Below are positions 56,731 through 64,000 of a stretch of 64,000 nucleotides of DNA, piece by piece. Where the stretch lies: assembly GCF_900637655.1 (NCBI RefSeq), contig NZ_LR134384.1:2232001-2296000 (forward strand). Direction: 5' to 3'. A model generated the notes under the pieces. That model searched no databases, was not told the DNA's origin, and was given only the letters and a program-made list of their open reading frames with translations. Both the position numbers and the translations under genes were made by a program. Source of the DNA: Segatella oris. GTDB taxonomy: Bacteria; Bacteroidota; Bacteroidia; Bacteroidales; Bacteroidaceae. Each line of letters begins with the position of its first letter. Positions within the stretch are counted from its first letter, which is position 1.

Positions 56731-56879
56731 ATGCCGGAGGCAAAGACTTATACAAGGTATGACCGTCGGGCAAGAAAACAGAATACAAATGCTCTGTAAA
56801 CGAACAAAAAAGCAGCATGGGCAGATAGTGGAGACATGCACATGCTTGTATAACAATAGTCTCCAACAACATTAAACAC

Positions 56880-57230
56880 ATGGACAACGAACAACTCAAC
56901 GAGCAAAATTTCACACCGCAACAGGAAGCTCAAATCGAAAATGAAGTAAAAACCGCATGCCAGGAAACCACACCTCCCATGCCTAAACCCAACAACAACC
57001 TTGCACTTGCCATCTTCACAACCGTGTGTTGCTGCCTTCCTTTTGGCATTGTTGCCATTATCAAGGCCAGCAAAGTCGACAGCCTCTATGCAACAGGACA
57101 TTATCAGGAAGCAATCGCTGAAGCTGAAACTGCCAAGAAATACAGCACTTACGGTATTGTCTTTGGCTTTATTATTGGGGCCATTTATACTATTCTGCAA
57201 TTCTTCTTGGCTTACTCTAAAATGCACTGA
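56880..57230 (+). CDS. CD225/dispanin-family membrane protein
   Basis: 116 residues. A polar, proline-containing N-terminus (about 1-38), then NLALAIFTTVCCCLPFGIVAIIKASKV, the CD225 re-entrant membrane segment with its cysteine cluster, the conserved A-x-S-K-V, a polar loop GHYQEAIAEAETAKKYS and a second TM (YGIVFGFIIGAIYTILQFF). Family members in vertebrates include IFITM proteins; bacterial functions are unknown. First gene of a tight trio, 2 bp from the next. Confidence 0.88.
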   Translation: MDNEQLNEQNFTPQQEAQIENEVKTACQETTPPMPKPNNNLALAIFTTVCCCLPFGIVAIIKASKVDSLYATGHYQEAIAEAETAKKYSTYGIVFGFIIGAIYTILQFFLAYSKMH

Positions 57231-57232
57231 TT

Positions 57233-57610
57233 GTGAGTAAGATAAAAATTGGGGCAGTCATCTCTGCGGTGGCTGTCGCAATCTTCGCTCTATACTTCGC
57301 CAATCCTTCATCTTATCAGCTTTGGCCCAAATGCCCTTTCAAACTTCTTACCGGGCTTGATTGCCCTTCATGTGGCATACAACGCTTTTTCCATGCCTTT
57401 CTGCATGGAGACTTTTTGCATGCCATCGCCTACAATTATTATCTGATTTACGCCCTGCCCTATGCACTTTCGTTCCTCGTAGCGATGGCCCTACCGCAAG
57501 GAAAATATAAAAACAGTCTGAAAAAAATCATTGAAAGCAAACCTGCCGTATGGCTTTATGTCATTACGTTCTTTGCATGGCTGATTGTCAGAAACCTCTA
57601 TCACATTTGA
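57233..57610 (+). CDS. DUF2752 membrane protein
   Basis: 125 residues from a GTG start 2 bp after the CD225 stop. Three TM segments; the DUF2752 hallmark is WPKCPFKLLTGLDCPSCGIQRFFHAFLHGDF with the paired cysteines C-P-x-C-G and R. Function unknown; the cysteine pair may bind metal or be redox-active. An integral inner-membrane protein, co-transcribed with the CD225 and TM2 genes. Confidence 0.87.
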   Translation: MSKIKIGAVISAVAVAIFALYFANPSSYQLWPKCPFKLLTGLDCPSCGIQRFFHAFLHGDFLHAIAYNYYLIYALPYALSFLVAMALPQGKYKNSLKKIIESKPAVWLYVITFFAWLIVRNLYHI

Positions 57611-57613
57611 AAC

Positions 57614-57946
57614 ATGGAACAAAATCAAGCAGAACAACTCATTTGCATCTACGCTAATCGCCTGCCCCTGATGTCACTTGATAGCATCAAAAACCAACTG
57701 ACACAAATGGACTACAGCCATGCCAGCTTGTTTATGTCACAGCTGAAAGACCCAACCATCAGTATCATTCTTTCGATTCTCACAGGTCATTTAGGTATAG
57801 ACCGCCTCTACGTTGGTGATATTGGCTTGGGCATTCTGAAGCTCTTCACCTGCGGAGGATTGGGCGTTTGGTGGCTGATTGACATTTTCATCATCATGGA
57901 CAGAACTAAAGCGGTCAATCTCCAAACCTTTTTAAACCACAAATAA
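57614..57946 (+). CDS. TM2-domain membrane protein
   Basis: 110 residues. A cytosolic helical N-terminus (about 1-52; IKNQLTQMDYSHASLFMSQL), then the TM2 domain: SIILSILTGHLGIDRLYVGDIGLGILKLFTCGGLGVWWLIDIFIIM, with the G-H-x-G-x-D-R-F/L-Y-x-G signature. Function unknown. Third gene of the trio, 3 bp after DUF2752, terminated by the hairpin at 57981-58029. Confidence 0.9.
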   Translation: MEQNQAEQLICIYANRLPLMSLDSIKNQLTQMDYSHASLFMSQLKDPTISIILSILTGHLGIDRLYVGDIGLGILKLFTCGGLGVWWLIDIFIIMDRTKAVNLQTFLNHK

Positions 57947-57980
57947 AAGGGATGAAAAGCTCCTGTCACTCCTAAAAGAG

Positions 57981-58029
57981 AAAGAAAAGGCAAACCGCTT
58001 TATCGAGATTTCTCTGCCTTTTCTTTTCT
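57981..58029. terminator. Bidirectional terminator
   Basis: AAAGAAAAGGCA (57981-57992) and TGCCTTTTCTTT (58015-58026), a perfect 12-bp stem, T-rich on both exits. It ends the membrane-protein trio and also faces the rhodanese gene. Confidence 0.65.
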
Positions 58030-58086
58030 GAAGTGAGGCTTACAAGCCACATGCTTAAAGCCCACCGACAACGAAATATCCTTTTA

Positions 58087-58461
58087 TCATTTTTCCGTTA
58101 CAGGATAGCTTTCTATTCCACCTTTTAGATTAACCACCTTAAATCCCATTCCCACAAGAATATTTGCCGCCGTCATACTGCGTCTTCCAGAACGACAATA
58201 AACATATGCCGGCTTTGAATTATCCAGCATTTTCCCTGCTTTTTCCTTGAAATCGGGTTGCAGGACATCGATATTCACCGCATAAAGAATATGCCGGGTA
58301 GCATATTCGCCGGCCGTACGCACATCAACAAGCTGCACACTGTCTTTCGTAATTGCCGATTGAAAGGCCTTTGCGTCCACACTTGTGATATTCTCATTCT
58401 GGGCACATGCAGTCAATGCCGAACCCAACAAAGCGCCTAAAAACATTTTAATCTTATTCAT
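58087..58461 (-). CDS. Rhodanese-domain lipoprotein
   Basis: 124 residues from the ATG at 58461 (a TTG 12 bases upstream is less likely). The signal peptide ends in ALTAC, a lipobox, so it should be lipid-anchored in the periplasm or outer membrane. Rhodanese fold: VQLVDVRTAGEYATRHI, and the active-site loop YVYCRSGRRS with the catalytic Cys. It may move sulfane sulfur. 20 bases-plus behind the hemerythrin gene on the same strand, so probably co-transcribed with it. Confidence 0.88.
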   Translation of the reverse strand: MNKIKMFLGALLGSALTACAQNENITSVDAKAFQSAITKDSVQLVDVRTAGEYATRHILYAVNIDVLQPDFKEKAGKMLDNSKPAYVYCRSGRRSMTAANILVGMGFKVVNLKGGIESYPVTEK

Positions 58462-58493
58462 TTCTATATTCAATTATTCATAAATTAATCCCT

Positions 58494-59030
58494 TTACTCT
58501 ACCGCCAGCCCCTCAAGTTTCAATGCCATTGGAAACACAACTTCGTTTTCAAGTGCAATATGTTCGTCAAGTCCTTGGCGAAACTGCTTCAGAAGTTGCA
58601 TCGCTTCAACGTAATCTTCATCTGCACCTTCGGGAGCTTTATAATTATCGGTCAATTCAGCGATACGATTATGCCGGTCGAGTTCATCACTGTGATCAGC
58701 CATCATCACGCCTATCGGCCCTTGAATTGTGCCGCAATGGAATGGTGTAACCGTTTGTCCGATACTGTGTGCACTGAACATCTCAAGGATATAAGGATAG
58801 AGCACACGCTCTTCTTTCATGCAATGTGTATCCAAATCGTAAAGCGAATTGCGAAAATGATCCGTCACTTTCAACAGATTTGGATTGTCTTCCCGGTGTG
58901 CCTCAGCCACTTCTATCAGCTTATTGAGGATAACAGGCCCTTGTTCGCGCGTCCCCCGATGATGCACTTTCAACACATAGTCAACCAGTAAATCAAGTGG
59001 CCACTGCTCAAATGGATAAATAGAATTCAT
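58494..59030 (-). CDS. Hemerythrin-like di-iron protein, RIC (YtfE/ScdA) type
   Basis: 178 residues. A four-helix bundle with iron ligands spread over LKVHHRGTREQGP, LDTHCMKEERVLYPYI, MADHSDELDRHN and LDEHIALENEVVFP: the H-x-x-x-E and H spacing of RIC proteins, which repair iron-sulfur clusters after nitric-oxide or oxidative stress. The short N-terminal ScdA domain (DUF1858-like) is missing. A -7 box TACCTTTG lies at 59059-59066 and a palindrome ACAATTGT at 59092-59099. Next to a rhodanese lipoprotein. Confidence 0.88.
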   Translation of the reverse strand: MNSIYPFEQWPLDLLVDYVLKVHHRGTREQGPVILNKLIEVAEAHREDNPNLLKVTDHFRNSLYDLDTHCMKEERVLYPYILEMFSAHSIGQTVTPFHCGTIQGPIGVMMADHSDELDRHNRIAELTDNYKAPEGADEDYVEAMQLLKQFRQGLDEHIALENEVVFPMALKLEGLAVE

Positions 59031-59194
59031 TGTTTTGTACCTTTATTTATTATGGATGCAAAGGTAAATAAATCCCCAACAAAATGAAGTAACAATTGTG
59101 TCCGAAAACCGGTTAATAATGGTTAAGGTATGTTTTATAACATATATATGTCACATTTCAAAGTAATTCATTCTTTCATCAAATTAAAAATCGT

Positions 59195-59202
59195 TACCTT
59201 TG
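59195..59202 (+). promoter_or_regulatory. -7 box that decides the start of the WG-repeat-like gene
   Basis: TACCTTTG. It includes the TTG that would begin the longest frame at 59200, so translation must start downstream: the ATG at 59212 or, better, the one at 59227, preceded by GGAGG at 59215-59219. Confidence 0.55.
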
Positions 59203-59226
59203 GCAAAAACAATGGAGGACACTAAT

Positions 59227-59898
59227 ATGAAAAAGATAACCGCAGAGAATTTTGATGAGCTTTATGTCGACAAGATTGAGTTGGCAGAAATCGACAAATT
59301 TGTATGCAACGAGATGAGCCGACAGATTCATCGCTATATTAAAGGCATGTCAGGTTCAAAGACTATCATGCTTAAATTCGAGGAATCACTGTCGAAATTA
59401 AGTATTCCGGAGAAAGAAAAAGCTATTGCCCGCTATATTGATTTGAACCGAAAAGCCATCAGCGGACTTGATTGGAAGATGGTCATCACGCGTGCAGCTG
59501 CCAACTATTGCGACACCTACAGCTACTGGCATCGAATGATTAACAATCCCCGAAAGATTGTAGCTTACCTGCAACGCATCAAGAAGAAATACATCAAATT
59601 CCATGAAGTGTTTGAGGAAAACGGGAAGTTTGGCATCAAAGACCATGAAGGAAACATCCTCGTTCACCCGCTTTACGATTTTCTCCGCACGCCCTACGTC
59701 TATGTCGATGACCTCTGCATGATGCCTGTCATCGCAGAGAAGAATGGGAAAATGGGGCTTATTCTGCCCGATGGAAAAGACACCATAATTGCCGAATTCA
59801 TTTATGATGACATGCAATTGCGCAGTGAACCGCCTTACTTCGAGGCCATTCAAGGGAAAAAACATACGCTGATTGACAGATATGGAAAGAAAAGATAA
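59227..59898 (+). CDS. WG-repeat-like protein of unknown function
   Basis: 223 residues from the ATG at 59227, which has GGAGG eight bases upstream, an unusually good ribosome site for this organism. The first 120 residues are helical and charged (EIDKFVCNEMSRQIHRYI). From about 135 there are two or three WG/KWG-like beta repeats (EENGKFGIKDHEGNILVHPLYD; EKNGKMGLILPDGKDTIIAEFIYDDM). No signal peptide, so cytosolic. No function can be assigned. A terminator follows at 59915-59952. Confidence 0.75.
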   Translation: MKKITAENFDELYVDKIELAEIDKFVCNEMSRQIHRYIKGMSGSKTIMLKFEESLSKLSIPEKEKAIARYIDLNRKAISGLDWKMVITRAAANYCDTYSYWHRMINNPRKIVAYLQRIKKKYIKFHEVFEENGKFGIKDHEGNILVHPLYDFLRTPYVYVDDLCMMPVIAEKNGKMGLILPDGKDTIIAEFIYDDMQLRSEPPYFEAIQGKKHTLIDRYGKKR

Positions 59899-59914
59899 AA
59901 GCCAACAAGCCTTC

Positions 59915-59952
59915 TGCGCCCTCTCCATTTGGAGCGGGCGCAATTGTTTTTC
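59915..59952 (+). terminator. Terminator
   Basis: TGCGCCC(T)CTCC (59915-59926), loop ATTT, GGAG(C)GGGCGCA (59931-59942), then ATTGTTTTT. Confidence 0.75.
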
Positions 59953-60485
59953 TCAGCTTCATATGCCATAAAAAGCCTTTGCCTGCTCCTCTATTTTGTA
60001 AGAATAAACTACAAATAAAACAGTACTGATTTTCGGAGCAAATAGAAATGAAAAGTAAAAATATAAGACATTTTTCTATCATTTCACACATATAAAATCA
60101 CCATATCCCTCACTTGAACTTGCAACATGAGTCATTTCAGACTGCCAAATGATGCATTTCACCCCCTAAAAGTACATATAAAATCTGAAAAACGGAAAAA
60201 TGAAGCGATAGCGTTATTAATCAAAGACTTAAAAGGGCTTTGGAAAGCAGCGTAAAGCCAACCGTGTACGGTCTTTATGCCAAACAGTGACAGCGTTCCG
60301 TCTCCTATTCGTAACCCCTGCAAGGGGGATGATAGACAGGTGGAAAATCAAGGAAATTCGCTCTGAAATAGGCTGTTAGGCTGAAAATTTCCATCCGTCG
60401 GTTTCTTATTCCTCGTTCCCCTCGATTTGCTTAGTGGACAACCGCTCCACAGTAAATAATTTTGCAAACGAAAGGAATAAAAGCA
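59953..60485. other. Gap before the recombinase gene
   Basis: No gene seen. A small stem CCCCT/AGGGG lies at about 60315-60328. A -7 box TAATTTTG (60457-60464) would start the recombinase mRNA. The integration site is probably in or near this region, but I find no duplicated core. Confidence 0.4.
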
Positions 60486-61730
60486 ATGAGAAGTACATTT
60501 TCAGTCATCTTCTATTTGAAGAAAGACAAGGTAAAGAAAGACGGTACGTCACCCATCATGGGGCGCATCACCGTGGACGGTACGCAAGCGCAGTTCAGCT
60601 GCAAGCTCTCCATCAAGCCGAATCTCTGGGGCATCAAGGGTGGTCGTGCGGTTGGCAAGAGTGTAACGGCACGGGAAACCAACCGGATGCTCGACAAACT
60701 CCGTGTAGGTATCACAAGGCATTATCAGGAAATCATGGAGCGCGACAGCTTTGTCACGGCTGAGAAAGTCAGGAATGCTTTCCTTGGTTTGGAATATCGC
60801 TGCCAGACACTCATAAAGATTTATGGCCACTTCATAGAAGATTATGCCAAGAAAGTCGACTGCGGCATGAAGGCAAAAAGCACGTTGACGAAATACCATG
60901 CCGTATACAGTCACTTAAAGGACTTCCTGCAATTACGCTATCATGTGAGTGACATCGCCCTAAAAGAAATTCAACCAACATTCATCACCGATTTTGAGAC
61001 TTACCTGCTTGCAGAAAAACACCTGCATTGCAATTCTGTCTGGGTATATTCCTGTCCCGTCCGCATGCTGCTGCACAGGGCGGTAGAAAACGGCTGGCTG
61101 ATGCGTTATCCATTCCCTGACTGCAGTGTGCCGAAAGAGGAAACAGAAAAAGGATTCCTTACCAAAGAAGAACTCGGACTGCTTATCAACGCCCCGAAGA
61201 TGAACTTCAAGCGGACATTCATCCGCGATCTGTTCCTTTTCTGCGCTTTCACGGGATTGGCTTACATAGACCTGAAGAACCTTCGGGAGGAAAATATCGT
61301 GTCCAACCCGCTCGACGGCAGTGTATGGATACACACCCATCGACAAAAGACCGGTGTGGAAACAAACGTCCGCCTGCTTGACATTCCCCTTCAAATCATG
61401 AAGAAATACAAAGGCCTGTGCGAAGACGGGCGTGTCTTTCCCGTTCCGTCCTATAATTCCTGCAAAATGATACTACGTACCGTCATGAAGAAATGCTGCA
61501 TCCGCAAACACATTACTTGGCACATGGCGCGCCATACGATGGCAACGGTAGTATGCCTTTCCAACGGCATGCCTATCGAGTCTGTCAGCAGCGTATTGGG
61601 GCACAAATGTATCTCCAGCACACAGATATACGCCAAGATTACCAATGAGAAATTGAACAAGGAAATGAATGTGCTCTCGGAGAAACTTGCCGACATCGGT
61701 GAATTCGTCACCTCGGAGACTTTTGCGTAA
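60486..61730 (+). CDS. Tyrosine recombinase (integrase) of Bacteroides mobile-element type
   Basis: 414 residues from the ATG at 60486. N-terminal Arm/SAM-like domains (about 1-215; STFSVIFYLKKDKVKKDGTSPIMGRI), catalytic domain about 220-405 with TGLAYIDLKNL, HRQKTGVETN (Lys), HMARHTMAT (H-x-x-R), GHKCISSTQIYAKI (His and Tyr nucleophile). The first catalytic Arg is replaced as in IntDOT-like enzymes (TGLAY in place of TGLRx). It would integrate or excise a conjugative or mobilizable element, but no such genes are beside it. An IS element follows. Confidence 0.9.
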   Translation: MRSTFSVIFYLKKDKVKKDGTSPIMGRITVDGTQAQFSCKLSIKPNLWGIKGGRAVGKSVTARETNRMLDKLRVGITRHYQEIMERDSFVTAEKVRNAFLGLEYRCQTLIKIYGHFIEDYAKKVDCGMKAKSTLTKYHAVYSHLKDFLQLRYHVSDIALKEIQPTFITDFETYLLAEKHLHCNSVWVYSCPVRMLLHRAVENGWLMRYPFPDCSVPKEETEKGFLTKEELGLLINAPKMNFKRTFIRDLFLFCAFTGLAYIDLKNLREENIVSNPLDGSVWIHTHRQKTGVETNVRLLDIPLQIMKKYKGLCEDGRVFPVPSYNSCKMILRTVMKKCCIRKHITWHMARHTMATVVCLSNGMPIESVSSVLGHKCISSTQIYAKITNEKLNKEMNVLSEKLADIGEFVTSETFA

Positions 61731-61780
61731 TGGTACGAAAAATAAAAATGCCTTTATTATGACAACATCCAAACAATATA

Positions 61781-62805
61781 TACCCGTTGGCGGAATTAAA
61801 ATGTAGCTATAATGATATATAAAAAGTTGCACATATCGTTGATTTTTAGTAACTTAGTGAAGTAAAACCATTAAGTACAAATCCTCGTATGTGCAACTTA
61901 TACACAAAATTCGTCAAAATCCTTGAGATATGCAAGCAATTCTCTCACAACCTTGTCAATGAGCAGGGAAATATACCCCGTCGTGGTCCCATGCCAAAAT
62001 TTTCAGATTTGGAGGTCGTTGCCTTGTCCTTGACAGCGGAATCAGAGAGCATTGATAGTGAAAAATGGCTTTTTGATTATAAGCTTCAGGAGTACAAAGA
62101 CAAAATACCTAACCTCATATCTCGCAGGCAATTCAACGACCGTAGAAAGAATACCGCAGGATTATGCGAAGACATACGAAAGAGAATCGCTGCCCAAATG
62201 GACGGTGGGGAAACTCAATTCTTCGTAGATTCCAAGCCGATAGCCGTATGCAGGGTTGCCAGAGGGAAGCGTTGCAAGATGGGGCGAATGGGAGATTTCT
62301 CACAAGCACCGGATTTCGGCTTCTGTGCATCTCAAAATATGTATTACTTTGGCTATAAACTCAATGCACTCTGTGGGTTAAGTGGGGTGATACCTATGAC
62401 TTGTCAAAGGCCAGCGTGCATGACCTCAATTATATGAAAGATGTCAAGCTGGTCTATCATGACTGTAACATCTATGGCGACAAGGGATATATAGGGGCTG
62501 ATGTTCAACTCGATCTTTTCCAAACGGCTCACATTAGATTGGAATGTCCATATAGGCTGAACCAAAAGAATTGGAAACCAAAATTAATCCCTTTTGCCAA
62601 AGCCAGAAAAAGGATTGAAACTCTCTTCTCACAACTCACAGATCAATTTTTGGTTATCAGGAATTATGCGAAAATAACAAATGGTCTGTTTGCCCGAATA
62701 ATCGGGAAAATTAGTGCGCTGACCATATTACAATATGTCAACTTTATTAATAACAAACCCATCGGAAGAATTAAATACGCACTAAATTAATTCCGCCAAC
62801 GGGTA
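61781..62805 (+). mobile_element. IS982-family insertion sequence
   Basis: About 1025 bp. Terminal inverted repeats TACCCGTTGGCGGAATTAA (61781-61799) and its exact complement (62787-62805), 19 bp, enclose one transposase reading region. No target-site duplication is visible. It sits 50 bp behind the recombinase gene. Confidence 0.88.
61889..62790 (+). pseudogene. IS982-family transposase, frameshifted
   Basis: The first frame (61889 to about 62390) carries the N-terminal region and the first catalytic Asp (FFVDSKPIAVC) and ends wrongly as GVIPMTCQRPAC. The second frame (from about 62389 to 62790) continues as DTYDLSKASVHDLNYM with the second Asp (YGDKGYIGA) and the Glu (RKRIETLFSQL). A one-base deletion near 62386-62390 accounts for it. 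No slippery heptamer is seen, so loss of function is more likely than programmed frameshifting. Confidence 0.85.
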
Positions 62806-62837
62806 AGTAATTAATAACTTAAAAACTATCCTTGAAT

Positions 62838-62886
62838 AATCGGAGACTATTTTCGCTTTTGTGCGATAGTCTCCGATTGACTTTTA
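62838..62886 (+). terminator. Terminator downstream of the IS
   Basis: AATCGGAGACTAT (62838-62850) and ATAGTCTCCGATT (62866-62878), a perfect 13-bp stem, then GACTTTTAA. It may have been the recombinase terminator, now separated from it by the IS. Confidence 0.7.
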
Positions 62887-63203
62887 ATTCATACTCCTGT
62901 CTGAGAAGGCAGCCTATATCATTATTTCAAGAAACCAGACCAAGCATAGACTAAATACATCTCAAAAGCAGCAAAACGCGGGTACTTCAATGACAATTCC
63001 TCACTCTTTGATTTAAGCACTACAAAAAATGACAGAGTTGATTGGCTATACAAAAAAATACTGCATCTTTGATTCCGATAAAGAATGGGGGCTACGCCTG
63101 ATAGCCAAATACATATACCATTTCACTAACAACTAATACCTATTTAATATTTATATATAGCATCAAGAAATTATTAACTACATAAAACAAAAATAGAATC
63201 ATC

Positions 63204-64000
63204 ATGAAAGATAATCAAATTCTCCAAGCCTATGAGATTGCAAAAGAACGCTATGCTGCCATTGGTATAGATACCGACAAAGCAATCAGCTTATTAGAAC
63301 GTATTCCTATCTCGCTCCATTGTTGGCAAGCAGACGACGTGATGGGCTTCGAACGCAATACGGCGCTCACCGGCGGAATCCAAACAACCGGGAATTATCC
63401 CGGCAGAGCAAGGAATATAGATGAGGTACGCCAAGACATAGCTTATGTTCAAACTCTTTTGGCTGGTAACCATCGCTTGAATTTACATGAAACATATGGA
63501 GATTTTGGCGGAACGTTTGTTGATCGCGACCAAGTAGAGGCAAAGCACTTCCAAAGTTGGATAGACTGGGCAAAGGAGCATAAGCTGAAATTGGATTTCA
63601 ACTCAACAAGTTTCTCTCATCCGAAGAGTGGAAACCTGACACTATCTAATCCAGATAAGGAGACTAGAGACTTTTGGATAGAACATACAAAACGTTGTCG
63701 CCATATAGCAGACTACATGGGGAAAGAGCAAAACAGCCCTTGTATAATGAATATCTGGGTACACGACGGTAGCAAAGACCTAACCGTCAACCGTAAGTAT
63801 TATCGCGATATCCTAGCTCAATCGCTCGATGACATCTTGGAGGAAATGCTTCCAAACATGAAGACTTGTGTCGAAGCAAAATTGTTTGGTATAGGACTGG
63901 AGAGCTATACGGTTGGTTCGCATGATTTTTATGCGGGCTACTGCGCTAGTCGCAAGGTAATCTACACATTGGATACAGGTCATTACGAACAAACAGAAAA
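63204..64000 (+). CDS. rhaA: L-rhamnose isomerase (5' part, cut by the window end)
   Basis: 265 complete codons from the ATG at 63204. It contains ISLHCWQADDVMGFE, GGIQTTGNYPGRARN, RLNLHETYGDFGG, LDFNSTSFSHPKSGN and NIWVHDGSKD, all typical of RhaA, a TIM-barrel metal enzyme converting L-rhamnose to L-rhamnulose; CVEAKLFGIGLESY approaches the first metal ligand region. The downstream half is outside. It suggests a rhamnose operon continuing to the right. The 310 bp before it, behind the IS, show no other gene. Confidence 0.95.
   Translation, partial: MKDNQILQAYEIAKERYAAIGIDTDKAISLLERIPISLHCWQADDVMGFERNTALTGGIQTTGNYPGRARNIDEVRQDIAYVQTLLAGNHRLNLHETYGDFGGTFVDRDQVEAKHFQSWIDWAKEHKLKLDFNSTSFSHPKSGNLTLSNPDKETRDFWIEHTKRCRHIADYMGKEQNSPCIMNIWVHDGSKDLTVNRKYYRDILAQSLDDILEEMLPNMKTCVEAKLFGIGLESYTVGSHDFYAGYCASRKVIYTLDTGHYEQTE

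Noticed and set aside
60512..60914. Minus-strand frames over the recombinase gene
   Set aside because: Antisense shadows; the plus frame has the full set of catalytic motifs.
61770..62815. Target-site duplication of the IS982 element
   Set aside because: The bases next to the two ends (AATATA on the left, AGTAAT on the right) do not match.

Overview
The window looks like a chromosomal segment of a Bacteroidota species, most likely a Prevotella-type member of the Bacteroidales. The reasons are the SusC/SusD lipoprotein pair, the MurU / AmgK-RapZ arrangement, the two-component GH133/GT/GH57 glycogen cluster, lipid A and EpsG-type polysaccharide genes, and a recurrent promoter of the Bacteroidota form TTTG - about 20 bp - TAnnTTTG. 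Shine-Dalgarno sequences are almost absent. Most of the window has moderate GC; the polysaccharide region from about 45.7 to 54.5 kb is visibly AT-rich.

Layout. 1-0.8 kb: intergenic repeat/promoter-hairpin element and a 41-residue gene, then rpe. 1.5-2.4 kb: a lone ECF sigma factor and, behind it, a promoter-terminator unit that could be a small RNA. 2.8-9.5 kb: a SusC/SusD/surface lipoprotein operon (glycan capture, no enzymes nearby). 10-14.8 kb: glycogen/alpha-glucan operon. 15-18.6 kb: Crp/Fnr-type regulator, miaA, GAPDH, mscL. 18.7-19.7 kb: solitary adenine DNA methyltransferase. 20.3-24.5 kb: guaA, murU-like, amgK-rapZ fusion and a 58-residue membrane protein, apparently one operon joining cell-wall sugar recycling to GMP synthesis. 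24.8-26.9 kb: groES-groEL with a sigma-54-like promoter and TGCCA/TGGCA inverted repeats. 27-28.4 kb: a two-domain esterase whose first domain has lost its serine. 29.1-33.9 kb: sppA, lpxK, purine nucleoside phosphorylase, thiL. 34.05 kb: tRNA-Phe.

34.3-55.6 kb is one long leftward cell-surface polysaccharide locus: UDP-galactopyranose mutase, LicD, two acyltransferase-3 proteins, Wzx-type flippase, EpsG/Wzy-type polymerase, a hexapeptide acetyltransferase, many GT2/GT4 glycosyltransferases, and at the 3' end a GNAT protein and the initiating sugar-phosphate transferase. Together they would build a Galf-containing, acylated and LicD-modified repeat unit, flip it and polymerise it. Export and chain-length genes are not in the window.

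56.2-59.9 kb: a thioesterase, a trio of small membrane proteins (CD225, DUF2752, TM2), a rhodanese lipoprotein, a RIC-type hemerythrin and a WG-repeat-like protein. 60.5-62.8 kb: a tyrosine recombinase and a frameshifted IS982-family element. 63.2 kb to the end: the start of L-rhamnose isomerase.

The most interesting signals are non-coding or at the sequence level: two copies of a promoter placed directly on a terminator-like hairpin whose stems covary; two promoter-terminator units that may be small RNAs; two mutually exclusive perfect hairpins inside a glycosyltransferase gene; three promoters that predict leaderless mRNAs; and the GlcN6P-sensor-like RapZ domain fused to an amino-sugar kinase.
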